64,000 bases of DNA from Homarus americanus (lineage: Eukaryota; Arthropoda; Malacostraca; Decapoda; Nephropidae), in NCBI RefSeq assembly GCF_018991925.1, contig NW_024756914.1, positions 5,183,375-5,247,374 on the forward strand, written 5' to 3'. Numbering within the stretch: position 1 is the stretch's first letter; each line of letters starts with the position of its first letter. The notes below the pieces were generated by a model that was not told where the DNA came from, did no database searches, and saw only the letters and a program-made list of their open reading frames with translations. Positions 15,001 to 23,474 of the stretch are shown here, piece by piece. The translations under genes and the position numbers were made by a program.

Positions 15001-18000
15001 ACCGCGTACCTAAAGCATTTCATTCTGGCAAGGCACCACGTAAATGACTAAACGGGTAAACAAAAGCCGCGTAAGTGCAGACTATACTGTACAGTAGATT
15101 ATAGTACAGTAGATTACAGTATAGTAGATCACTGTACAGTACAGTAGATCACAGTATAGTAGATCACTGTACAGTACAGTAGATCACAGTATAGTAGATC
15201 ACTGTACAGTACAGTACATTAGATTACAGTACAGTAGATTACGGTACAGTAGATTACGGTACAGTAGACAGTAGATACAGTACAGTAAACTACAGTACAG
15301 TAGATCACAGTATAGTAGATCACTGTACAGTACAGTACATTAGATTACAGTACAGTAGATTACGGTACAGTAGATTACGGTACAGTAGATTACAGTACAG
15401 TAAACTACAGTACAGTAGATTACAGTATAGACGATCACTGTACAGTACAGTACATTAGAATACAGTTCAGTACAGTAAACTACAGTACAGTAGATTACAG
15501 TATAGTAGATCACTATACAGTACATTAGATTACAGTATAGTAGATCACTGTACAGTATAGAACAGTAGATTACAGTACAGATTACAGTACAGTAAATCAC
15601 TGAACAGTACAGTACAGTAGATTGCAGTACAGTAGATCAATGTACAGTACAGTAGATTACAGTACAGTAGATCACTGTACAGTACAGTAGATTACAGTAT
15701 AGTAGATCACTGTACAGTACAGTATATTACAGTATAGTACAGCAGATTACAGTACTTATTACAGTACAGTATATTACAGTACAGTAGATCACTGAACAGT
15801 ACAGTAGATTACAGTACAGTACAGTAGATTACAGTATATATCACTGTACAGTACATTAGATTACAGTATAGTAGATCACTGTACAGTACAGTATATTACA
15901 GTTAAGTAGATCACTGAACAGTACAGTACAGTACAGTAGATTACAGTATAGTAGATCACTGTACAGTACAGTAGATTACAGTACAGTAGATCACTGTACA
16001 GTACAGTAGATTACAGTATAGTAGATCACTGTACAGTACAGTATATTACAGTACAGTACAGTAGATTACAGTACAGATTGCTGTACAGTATATTACAGTA
16101 CAGTATATCACTGAACAGTACAGTACAGTAGATTACAGTACAGTAGATCACTGTACAGTACAGCACAGTAGATTACAGTACAGTATATTACAGTACAGTA
16201 GATCACTGAACAGTACAGTACAGTAGATTACAGTACAGTAGATTACAGTACAGTAGATCACTGTACAGTACAGTAGATTACAGTACAGATTACAGGACAG
16301 TATATTACAGTACAGTTGATCACTGTACAGTAAAGTAGATTACAGTACAGATTACAGGACAGTATATTAGCAGTATAGTAGATCACTGTACAGTACAGTA
16401 GATTACAGTACAGATTACAGGACAGTATATTACAGTACAGTAGATCACTGTACAGTAGAGTACAGTAGATTACAGTACAATATATCACTGTACAGTACAG
16501 TAGATTACAGTATAGTAGATCATTGTATAGAACAGTAGATTACAGTACAGTAGATCACTGTACAGTACAGTAAATTACAGTACAGTACAGTAGATTTCAG
16601 TACAGTAGATCACTGTACAGTACAGTAGATTACAGTACAGTAGATCACTGTACAGTACTGTACAGTAGATTACAGTACAGTAGATCACTGTACAGTCCAG
16701 TAGATTACAGTACAGTACAGTAGATTACAGTACAGTAGATCACTGTACAGTACAGTAGATTACAGTACAGTTGATTACTGTACACTACAGTAAAGTAGAT
16801 TACAGTACAGTAGATCACTGTACAGTACAGTAGATTACAGTACAGTAGATCACTGTACAGTACAGTACAGTACATTACAGTACAGTAGATTACTGTACAG
16901 TACAGTACAGTACATTACAGTACAGTAGATTACAGTACACTAGATTACTATACAGTACAGTAGATTACAGTACAGTACAGTAGATTACAGTACAGTAGAT
17001 TACTGTACAGTACAGTACAGTAGATCACTGTACAGTACAGTAGATCACTGCACAGTACAGTAAATTACAGTACAGTATAGTAGAATACAGTACAGTGCAT
17101 CACTGTACAGTACAGTAGATTACAGTAGATTATAGTACAGTACAGTAGATTACAGTACAGTATACTGTATAGCATTAAAGACCTTTCATGGCAGTGATTT
17201 TGTATTGTTTTATTTTGTTTACCTAATTTGGAATTGTGGGGATCACGATTGCACGTTTTAATGTAATGGTAATTGATTACTGTACAGTACACTACTTTTG
17301 GTAGGAATAATTTTTTATCATAATTGTAATCATGAATTTGCAGAGTTAATTGTAATCAATTCCATTTGTAGAGGAATCATAACATGATCTGGTGGCATTA
17401 ATCCTTAAGCCCCGGGTTAAGGTGCTGCTGCTGGCAGTAACCCCGGGATAAATCGAGAAAAAATATAAACTTTTCCAAAAATAATAAAAAAATAAATAAA
17501 ATGGCGGGAAAATAGGCAACGTTCTGGAACGTCACCCGGGGCCTAAGGGTTAATATATACATACAGATGGTATGATACAATGGATACAATGTGAGACATA
17601 TTAAAAAGTATAAGATGAAGGGATCGTTATTGAATGACATTCAAGAGTTTTATGTAGTGTGTGAAGCACAAGTGAGTGAGTGCCTCCATTCACAAGTGAC
17701 AAAAACCAACTTGAAACTTACCTTAATGTGAAGCCCTCCTAGTGACAACCAGACATGTGTTGAGGCTGCCAGCTCCCGATACTTGGCTACCAGCGGTCCG
17801 TGGATAGATTCTGCGAGCTGAACCGACTCTTCCTTTGACTCGGCGATATAATCACATGCTTCGGGAAGGAACACCATCTTCCAAAAGTAGGACAAAACCG
17901 TAAATTAACATTAATTATATGACTCAAACTATAATAAGATTATCATGACATCACTTCCCAAGCAGCTAATCAGGGGGCATCTAGAGAGTGAGGTGCCAAA

Positions 18001-21000
18001 GTGTTACAAAGGTATAACTGATGGTGGGATTAGAGAGGAAAGTCAGTAGCAATGTAGGAGAGGGGGCAGGCAGGCTTGCATGTACAGAAGTCTTGCCAGA
18101 GGAACAAGTGTTAATTTCACAAGTATAAATTAATTACAGTCTCTCCTCGACTTACGACAACCCTGACATACGACAGCCATGGTCGTATAAAATATTTTTC
18201 ACATTACTGTACGTATTTTCGAGAACTGACGTTAGTGATCGCGCTGTGTACTGACAAAATTTTTGTTTGTAATCCCCTTTAAAATGGCTGGCAAGCGTAA
18301 AAATGAGAGTTCTCGTGGTGCTGAGAAGAAAAAGAGACACCCATTTTAGAATTTCTATGTATTATTTTCGCCTTTTCGATTTATGACCTGGTCGTCGGGA
18401 CGGAACCCCGTCGTAAGTCGAAGAGAGACTGTATATCTTATTTGTATACATTTACTGTACATTTATCTGGTGTATAAAAGCTACACAGTAATTATACATT
18501 CCAATTTATCAGTTATGTCAAAGAACTGTACAGTACTTAAAACACTGTCTATCTCTTAACACTGACCTGAGCTCCTGACCTGGCTGCTCTCTCCACCAAG
18601 TCAACACAAGTCTTGAAATTAATGTCCTTATCACGAGAGGCAGTCATCTGTGTAACCGCCACTCTCTTAGGCTGAAGGTCTCTTTCCCTGTAACTGTGAT
18701 AATATCTAAGACAACTGGGAAATGAAGTATGCCCCATAAATGTGACAGCATTAGGTTAGCATTAGGGTGGTTAATCTTTAGGTGAAATAAGCTGGGATGT
18801 ATATTATTCAGGTGATCCAACTTACCTACTATTCATCCTGTACAGGGTGTGGTTTTTAGACATCAAAAGGTTCCTGTAGCAGATGAAGTTCTCCCTAGTT
18901 AACAACCTCCTCGATAAAATTTTCATTGAAAGTTGACGTAACAGATGTACAACTGATGCTGCAAATAAAGAAATGACTGAAAAAAAGGGATAAAATGTTC
19001 CGTCATTTTTTTAATATGACTTTCTGATATCTCAAATCACAACTACAGTGTTTGATGTAAAATATCCAATATATATTCTCATACATAGAATTGAGACCAA
19101 GCTGTGCAGATTATGTGGAACATAGTACCTATACTGTATACAGTACAGTGTATGCCACGGGCAGGCAGCTTTTGAAATTTACTGCCAGTTTTTGTTTTAC
19201 TTACCCCGACAGATTTTTTGAAGGAAATTTGCTTGCCTCTATTTTTTGTCCTGGGAAAAGATAATCAAACATTTTAAAACATTCAAAATTACTGCAAGTA
19301 TCACACATCACTTGTGTCTGCCTAAATACCTTTTATACTCTCACCCTTCTCCATTCTGTGGACAACTGCAGCTTCTGGCTGGTGCCAATGGTGATTACTC
19401 TTGTCATGTCATGTTATAACTCCTGTCACCTCACCTAACTTCAAACCTACAAGGATCTCAGGCAACACCTGAGATCACCTACCCTAACTACCACTCCCCT
19501 TATAAAATAGTGTCACCTGTCACCTCATATCCACGGCCTCTCAGCTTGATGGTTCCTTTGAAATACAGTATTGACAAGTTTACCAACTTCCTAGTGACGG
19601 GTTGGCAGCTTAATATTGAGATACATTACCTGCACTTGACAAAATCACTAATCCTGGTACACTGATGACAAGCAGTCCATTGACGGACCTCCTTGGTTAA
19701 ACATCTGCAGTGAGGTTAAGGTCATGCGGCACCAGACAAATTTCCTTGGTATTTACCTCTCAAAACATTAGCTTCACTGCCAAACAACTGTTGGGTACAT
19801 GGACATTAAAAATTATCTGCCCGGCCTCTTGTCTGGGCACTGCTAATCTGCACAGCCTGAGTGTGAGCTATACTGTATCATGATAGAGAGCATGAACTCA
19901 TTTATGATCAGACTTCACCTATACTTGTGTGTGTTCTGGTGCACTCTAAAAGTCTGTGCATACAGCCAACAATTGTAGTATTTTGGTTAGGTTAGGGTAG
20001 GTTAGTTTTCTTCATTACAGAATGTAGCTCTATCTAAAAAATATATCTTTGAAAGAAACCACAGACCAAACTGAAGAAGTAACATGAAGCAGATCCTCTA
20101 CTAACAGAATAAAAAAAAATCATAAAAGGAAAATTAAACAAAACACTTTCCTTGTACAGTTTTTGTCAGTTTCTCAAAGTAAAAAAGCATTATATTTTAG
20201 TTTCGGTCATCCGGGGAATCTTGGGAATTTAGGCAGTGGTGGGCACAGCTAAACGAAAAGTTAGTTCGCTAACCGCTAATCTGCTAACTAAAAGGTAAAC
20301 TTCGCTAATGCTAAACAGATAAAAAAATTAGCGGAAGCTAACGCTAACTTTTATTATATGAATTTAGCTTCGTTTTTTTTTTTGGGCTCTAAAACCCTTA
20401 AAAACAGACCTGGAGACCTGAAATTTTCATATGTTGTCTTGTAGCTTAGACATAGAGCTTTCCAAAAAGGTATAGCATGCCAAGATCAGATGATGATCAA
20501 GGTGTACACAAATAATTAAATGAACAAATGAAATTAAACATTAGTTTACATTCAAGTTTCAACATACACTTCATAATCTTTATTTACTGTACAAAAAGAT
20601 AGAAAGCAACAAACGAATCCAAAAACTATAGTACTGTATAGCATAGGTAGCAAATAGCATCATGCCAAGATCAGATGATGATCAACTTATCAAGGTGTAC
20701 ACTGTACACAATTTCACAAATAATTAATTTGCATTCTCATACAACCTATCGGCCTTATTCATTATTCATGTAAATATGCAATACCAACCACATACACATT
20801 ATACCAGTGCATTTTTATATAACTTATTGTTGGTCTTAGTCATATATATACAGTAAACAGAAAACTCTAAACTTTAATGAAAAGTAAGTTTTTAGACAAT
20901 TTTGTTTGGCACACACCTTGGATGACATCCTGGTTATGAACTTATGCAGTCCTTAGCATAACCAAATATATTGACACAAAAAATCCTAATTAAATTAACA

Positions 21001-22883
21001 AATAAATGAGAAATGAAATTATACATTAGTTTACAATTACATTCTATGATTCTTTCAACATACACTGACAGTCTTCACTTTCCATAACAATAAGCGATAA
21101 CATACGCTGCTGTCGCTGACACTGTAAGACTGCTTAGACTGTCTGTAACGTGACAACGTCGTAAGTGAACTGAACTCAGAACTGCGGAATTACACAATGT
21201 TGCTGAGCTGCTGCAGCGCGGCGTCGACAAATCATGTCTTGTCACGTTTACACATACTAACACGCAGTCAGCCAAGCGTGCCTGAGTGGCTGTTGGAGAC
21301 GCGTCGCGGCGTCACACGCTTACAACAGACAGGAACAAACATGTATAAATTTTGTTAGCGGACTTAAAGTTAGTGCAACTAAATTTAGTGGAAGCTAATT
21401 GGTCCACCAATGGTTTCCAAAGTTAGCGAAAACGCTAATCCACTAACAAGAAAGTTAGCTTCGCTAATTAGCGGTTAGCGGAACCGTGCCCACCACTGAA
21501 TTTAGGTTAGGTTAGATATAGTTCCTGGGTTCTGTGGCTAAGTTAGGTTAGAAAAACAAAGTTTGGATATCGAAATACTGGGATGTCCGAAACTAAAATT
21601 TTACCGGTAAGAAAGCTTTATTGTCAATGGGAAAAAAAAATCTCAAGTTAGTGCTAAGGCCAGAGCAATCTCATCACGTATTACCTCTATATAAAAATCT
21701 GGTTAAGTTGCTGGCTATTGGGGGACAGGGTGTTCGAGTATTACCATTCTCTCTGCTTCACAACCTTTTTTTTCATATCCTCTTCACCACTGATCGGCTC
21801 GTTAACCGCTTGGGCGATCGGTTACGTCTCTTACACACTGTTGCCAAGTACTGGGCATGTACTGGTTGTTACACACTGTTGCCAAGTACTGGGCATGTAC
21901 TGGCTCCGTTACACACTGCGGCAAGTACTGAGCATGCACTGGCTCCTGGTCCTGAATGTATCTGACCCTGCTCCAGTGCTTATCCAGTCGGAGCACAAGC
22001 TAAAATCATGCACAAGAAAAGCAAATCATGACAAACAAGTCCATCTCTGGAAGCTGTGGGATGAATATGAAGAAAAAATATCTCCACTTCTAATTTCCTA
22101 AAAAACTTGTCATTGTCTTCTGCCTTGCATGAGTAAATGTTAGTCTTTCACATACTGTATAAGTTAGATGATTGCAGGCGTATTAACAATGTTTTTATTT
22201 CTTATTTTCGTCTTTAATGAATTGTCTTAGTGTTTTTTTATTATTTTCTATCCCAAGCAACAGTTATTTTCGTGTATATATTGATGGGAATGTACAGGGT
22301 GACGAAAGGGGTAAAGCAGTGGTTACGAAACGGGTTAAAAATAGTGGTGACGAAGCGGGTTGGTGACGGTATGGGCAACCCCAAACTGTGTACACTAATT
22401 GTTTATTAATACAAACAATATCAAGAATAATCCGGTTGAGTTCCACAGAAAAACTATTATCAATAAGTGTGGGACGACTCACATTTTTACCTTCACATTG
22501 TCTTAGTGTAAAAGGAACTACTACATCTACCAGAAGGTATGGCATAAATTGCAAAATCACCAAATTACTAGTCTTGACAATAACCAAATATTGACGTGAC
22601 AGGAGACACTGTTGAGTTGAAGCTCTGCCGTTCCTTCATTAATGCACCGTCGCTTTTTTCACGAGTAGGATGAACCTGTCCTTGTTTTACTCAATATCTT
22701 CACATTTACTTAACTTTAATTATCTTCCTTCACTTAAAATACACACAAACAATATATCTAATGTTCCAGCAAAATAATACTGATTGTTACCTGGAGTGTG
22801 AGGGAGACAGTGGCTGGCGGCGTCCTGCTGCTGGTGGCTGCCGTGTTGTTGTTGTCATCAAACAGCTGATCACCAATCACCAT
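1..22883 (-). CDS. NitFhit: NitFhit: nitrilase-like/Fhit fusion protein, split gene, 3' end off window
   Basis: This entry gives the whole span; the exons follow separately. Ten coding exons join in frame with GT-AG introns to about 425 codons. Residues about 35-315 are a carbon-nitrogen hydrolase (Nit1-type) domain. All three catalytic residues are present: Glu72 in FLPEACDYI, Lys144 in SYSKVHLF and Cys187 in CYDMRFPE. Residues about 328-425 are the Fhit domain, ending at the window edge in the HIT motif HIHIHI. In the known family, Nit1 is a deaminated-glutathione amidase and Fhit a dinucleoside triphosphate hydrolase; flies and nematodes make them as one polypeptide, vertebrates as two. 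The fly and worm proteins are about 440-460 residues, so only a short C-terminal tail is missing. The gene exceeds 22 kb because its introns are filled with transposons and satellite. No frameshift or stop was found, so it looks functional. The first exon is the least certain part, since Nit1 N-termini are poorly conserved. Confidence 0.95.
217..392 (-). CDS. NitFhit: NitFhit exon 9 (residues 361-419), Fhit core
   Basis: The exon encodes [20 protein letters not shown], then [15 protein letters not shown]. The [10 protein letters not shown] stretch is the conserved HIT-family substrate loop (human Fhit MQDGPEAGQT). Acceptor atacag, donor GAT|gtatgt. It joins in phase 0 to the HIT motif in the last visible exon. 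Confidence 0.96.
393..1366. other. NitFhit intron 8
   Basis: No repeat is recognised. On the minus strand, 545-775 contains coding-like fragments in several frames with stops (for example [18 protein letters not shown] at about 558-632). These may be the remains of an unidentified mobile-element gene. Confidence 0.5.
1367..1503 (-). CDS. NitFhit: NitFhit exon 8 (residues 316-360), first Fhit exon
   Basis: The exon encodes [17 protein letters not shown], then [20 protein letters not shown]. This matches the Fhit N-terminus ([29 protein letters not shown]). Acceptor cctcag; donor GGAC|gtattc. The split His codon (C|AC) restores the Fhit motif PGHILV across the junction with exon 9. Confidence 0.93.
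1798..1890. repeat. Dispersed repeat, copy A
   Basis: About 50 bases starting caatactctaatgtgactta are nearly the same as 11,097-11,190. Both copies lie in NitFhit introns and are AT rich. Probably the 3' end of an old retroelement; family not recognised. Confidence 0.55.
1900..3115. other. Intron 7, no recognisable feature
   Basis: AT-rich intron sequence with an A-rich run at about 2,080-2,097. No coding similarity or tandem repeat was seen. Confidence 0.4.
3116..3777 (-). mobile_element. Tigger/pogo-like non-autonomous DNA transposon, copy 1
   Basis: A 662-bp element flanked by TA (3,114-3,115 and 3,778-3,779). Its ends are inverted copies: CAGTGGACCCTCACTTTACG at the left, and CAGACAACCCTCGCTTTACG reading in from the right. 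The interior matches 14,472-15,089, including a minus-strand trace of a coding tail rich in Ser/Asp/Glu. CAG ends and a TA target are typical of pogo/Tigger elements. The interior is too decayed to make a transposase. Confidence 0.85.
4115..4196. repeat. (GTAT)n microsatellite
   Basis: About 19 near-perfect tetranucleotide copies. Confidence 0.95.
4740..5085. mobile_element. Fold-back element (long inverted repeats)
   Basis: The arm 4,740-4,852 reappears inverted at 4,966-5,085 with roughly 85-90% identity by eye. Shared stretches include ttttagattgtcatt and gtcattcggttatgaaat. The spacer is about 110 bp. No transposase trace was seen. It lies in NitFhit intron 7. Confidence 0.75.
5086..6098. 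other. Intron 7, no recognisable feature
   Basis: AT-rich intron with a C homopolymer at 5,766-5,778. Nothing else is recognised. Confidence 0.4.
6099..6271 (-). CDS. NitFhit: NitFhit exon 7 (residues 258-315), end of Nit domain and linker
   Basis: The exon begins [15 protein letters not shown]. It continues to the C-terminal Nit motif [14 protein letters not shown] and then the linker VQLPDSSR. The donor AAG|gtacag leaves two bases that are completed by exon 8. In a stand-alone Nit1 the protein would end about here; instead the frame runs on into Fhit. Confidence 0.95.
6272..7439. other. Intron 6, no recognisable feature
   Basis: The open frames at 6,543-6,827 and 6,892-7,266 (plus) show no family motif and lie wholly inside a minus-strand intron. 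They are taken as chance ORFs. Confidence 0.4.
7440..7516 (-). CDS. NitFhit: NitFhit exon 6 (residues 232-257)
   Basis: The exon encodes (E)[19 protein letters not shown] then SYGHAM, the conserved Nit1 segment after the catalytic cysteine. Acceptor ttcag, donor ATG|gtatgg. It begins with two bases of a split codon and ends in phase 0. Confidence 0.96.
8113..8421. mobile_element. hAT-like MITE
   Basis: The ends CAGTGGTCCCAACCT (left) and the inverse of AGGTTAGGGACCACTG (right) form 15-16 bp inverted repeats of the common hAT type. The interior is about 280 bp. A matching 8-bp target duplication is not clear, so this copy is probably old. It lies in NitFhit intron 5. Confidence 0.7.
8554..8689 (-). 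CDS. NitFhit: NitFhit exon 5 (residues 187-231), catalytic Cys
   Basis: The exon starts at the nucleophile: [18 protein letters not shown], then [23 protein letters not shown]. It aligns without gaps to Nit1. The donor splits a Glu codon (G|AG). The acceptor is preceded by a U12 branch-point consensus, TTCCTTAAT, at 8,709-8,701. Confidence 0.97.
8700..11090. other. Intron 4, left part, no firm feature
   Basis: About 2.4 kb of moderately complex sequence. Long minus-strand frames at 10,000-10,755 show no recognisable motif. Part of 9,190-10,830 could be an unclassified LTR, but paired ends were not found. Confidence 0.3.
11097..11190. repeat. Dispersed repeat, copy B
   Basis: Second copy of the AT-rich repeat at 1,798-1,890, starting caatactttaatgtggctta, in the same orientation. 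Confidence 0.55.
11800..12035. repeat. Tandem direct duplication in intron 4
   Basis: Two adjacent copies of about 115 bp (11,800-11,916 and 11,920-12,035). Both contain gtgcctgtaaatatctcaag and, later, tttatctctctctgtacacc. They differ by small indels. The duplication ends about 150 bp from exon 4. Confidence 0.8.
12188..12391 (-). CDS. NitFhit: NitFhit exon 4 (residues 119-186), catalytic Lys
   Basis: The exon encodes [18 protein letters not shown], then the catalytic-lysine motif SSYSKVHLF, then the substrate-loop region ending [13 protein letters not shown]. The donor is ATT|gtatcctttt, a perfect match to the U12-type donor consensus (see findings). Acceptor gctcag. Confidence 0.96.
12990..13110 (-). 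repeat. Dispersed retroelement tail, copy A
   Basis: The stretch with gtcaggtacccattcacagc and ctgggtgga matches 25,375-25,485. Both copies hold a motif common at the 3' side of arthropod SINE-like repeats (paired with tRNA-like heads elsewhere in this window). Confidence 0.5.
13420..14040 (+). pseudogene. L2/CR1-like LINE fragment, copy 1 (reverse transcriptase C-terminus)
   Basis: With frameshifts and stops, the plus strand reads [45 protein letters not shown] and [20 protein letters not shown]. These match the better-kept copies at 44,925-46,130 and 41,350-41,835. It ends in cctccattctta, the same 3' end as those copies. Insertion in NitFhit intron 3; not functional. Confidence 0.8.
14231..14471. 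repeat. ACAGT satellite, left block
   Basis: Degenerate tandem units built from acagtacagtagattacagt and agatcactgt. Same array as 15,090-17,168, separated by a transposon. Confidence 0.92.
14472..15089 (-). mobile_element. Tigger/pogo-like non-autonomous DNA transposon, copy 2, inside satellite
   Basis: A 618-bp element with TA at 14,470-14,471 and 15,090-15,091. Its ends are inverted: CAGTGGAGTCTGCATTTACG and CAGTATAGTCTGCACTTACG, each followed by CGG. The interior is homologous to copy 1. The minus strand still encodes [17 protein letters not shown], probably a relic of the acidic C-terminal tail of the parent transposase. This copy interrupts the ACAGT satellite. Confidence 0.9.
15090..17168. 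repeat. ACAGT satellite, main block
   Basis: About 2.1 kb of degenerate units combining acagtacagtagattacagt with agatcactgtacagtac. CTGTACAG and GTAC palindromes recur every 20-35 bp. Open frames across it (YCTVIYCTV) arise from the repeat and are not genes. It lies in NitFhit intron 3. Confidence 0.95.
17402..17549. mobile_element. piggyBac-like MITE
   Basis: A 148-bp element flanked by TTAA at 17,398-17,401 and 17,550-17,553. The ends are inverted copies, TCCTTAAGCCCCGGG and CCCTTAGGCCCCGGG. TTAA duplication with C-rich termini is the piggyBac signature. No coding capacity. Confidence 0.8.
17722..17877 (-). CDS. NitFhit: NitFhit exon 3 (residues 67-118), catalytic Glu
   Basis: The exon begins [11 protein letters not shown], the nitrilase motif carrying the general-base glutamate. 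It continues through [12 protein letters not shown] and ends [10 protein letters not shown] before the donor AAG|gtaagt. Acceptor ggaag; phase 0 at both ends. Confidence 0.96.
18137..18431 (+). mobile_element. Tigger/pogo-like MITE with transposase N-terminus relic
   Basis: A 295-bp element flanked by TA. The inverted ends CAGTCTCTCCTCGACTTACG and CAGTCTCTCTTCGACTTACG differ at one base. At 18,284 the plus strand opens [20 protein letters not shown]. This basic Lys/Arg-rich start is typical of pogo/Tigger transposases, so the element probably arose by internal deletion. It lies in NitFhit intron 2. Confidence 0.88.
18567..18671 (-). CDS. NitFhit: NitFhit exon 2 (residues 32-66)
   Basis: The exon encodes [16 protein letters not shown], then [19 protein letters not shown]. 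This matches the Nit1 N-terminal strand and helix (VAVCQVTSTPDK...NFKTCAELVREAARLGA in vertebrate Nit1). The acceptor is ccttcag and the donor CAG|gtcagt. Both ends are in phase 0. Another ATG lies 66 bp upstream in the same open frame, so a shorter transcript could start here. Confidence 0.92.
18738..20225. other. Intron 1, no recognisable feature
   Basis: AT-rich intron. A short TTAGG-like run (ggttaggttagggtaggtta) lies at about 19,985-20,004. No coding similarity seen. Confidence 0.4.
20234..21498. mobile_element. hAT-like non-autonomous transposon with 8-bp target duplication
   Basis: A 1,265-bp element. Its first and last 13 bases are perfect inverted repeats, CAGTGGTGGGCAC. AATTTAGG flanks it on both sides (20,226-20,233 and 21,499-21,506), the 8-bp duplication expected of hAT. 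Both subterminal regions are packed with GCTAA/TTAGC motifs in both orientations, a common hAT transposase-binding arrangement. No transposase is recognisable. It lies in NitFhit intron 1. Confidence 0.92.
21775..21995 (-). pseudogene. LINE fragment (RxRGD family) with internal triplication
   Basis: The sequence aligns with 31,262-31,385 through cactgatcggct, gttacgtctc, ctgggcatg and cactggctcctg. The minus strand ends a reverse transcriptase-type ORF ([12 protein letters not shown]). Three copies of a roughly 45-50 bp segment (tgttgccaagtactgggcat...) are stacked here, while the other copy has one. Confidence 0.7.
22791..22883 (-). CDS. NitFhit: NitFhit exon 1 (start codon, residues 1-31)
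   Basis: The exon begins [13 protein letters not shown] and ends SLTLQ before the donor CAG|gtaaca. It is in phase 0 with exon 2, whose first residues PKRVAVTQ are the usual first beta strand of Nit1. An in-frame TAG lies just upstream of the ATG, which supports this start. An acceptor-like tttcag at 22,915-22,920 could mean that a separate 5' UTR exon lies further right. The 31 residues are not conserved family sequence; they are Asn/Thr/Ser rich and have no clear targeting signal. An ATG-initiated alternative reading into exon 2 from 18,737 is possible. Confidence 0.7.
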
Positions 22884-23251
22884 GACATTCACCTGCCCAC
22901 CATTATCACTCTACCTGAAATAACACCATATTCCTGCTAATATATTTTACAATGAGACCAATTTCCTCTTCAGTAAACCTATACGAGCAGGTTTTTATTA
23001 TAAGAAAACCAGAAACCAGTATAGAGGGGTTACCCGTGACGTCACAGACTTGAAGGTTTGCTTATGGGCGGCAAGAACACCAACCAGTGTCTTGTCTTGT
23101 ACAGACTAATTTATTTGACTGGTGCTTTGTCAGTTGCACGAGCATACGAGGGAGGGTTCAGGCGATATTATTCTTACGAATCAAGACACCACGGGTGGAT
23201 GCAGAATTTTCTAATGGAAAGTGGACATGTTGATAAGTGGACTATAGTGAT

Positions 23252-23474
23252 GGTGCAGTTGCTGAAATGTGTTCCTACACCCCCTGTGGTAACCCGTGTC
23301 TCTAAACGGCAACATCACAGTTGTAGTATCACTATTTTGAATGAAATGGTATTGGTCATGTAACAACGGGCGTGATTGGTGGATAGGAGTGCTATACTGT
23401 AGGTCATACACGTTGGCCGTTTGGATACACTGGTCACCACAGGGGGTGTAGGAACACATTTCAGCAACTGCACC
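23252..23474. mobile_element. MITE with about 60-bp terminal inverted repeats
   Basis: Both ends read GGTGCAGTTGCTGAAATGTG inward and continue for about 60 bp with few mismatches. Total length is 223 bp. A second copy, split by another insertion, lies at 35,386-35,967. Superfamily not assigned. Confidence 0.85.

Noticed and set aside
15340..16488. Minus-strand ORFs of YCTVIYCTV repeats
   Set aside because: Translation of the ACAGT satellite in all frames.
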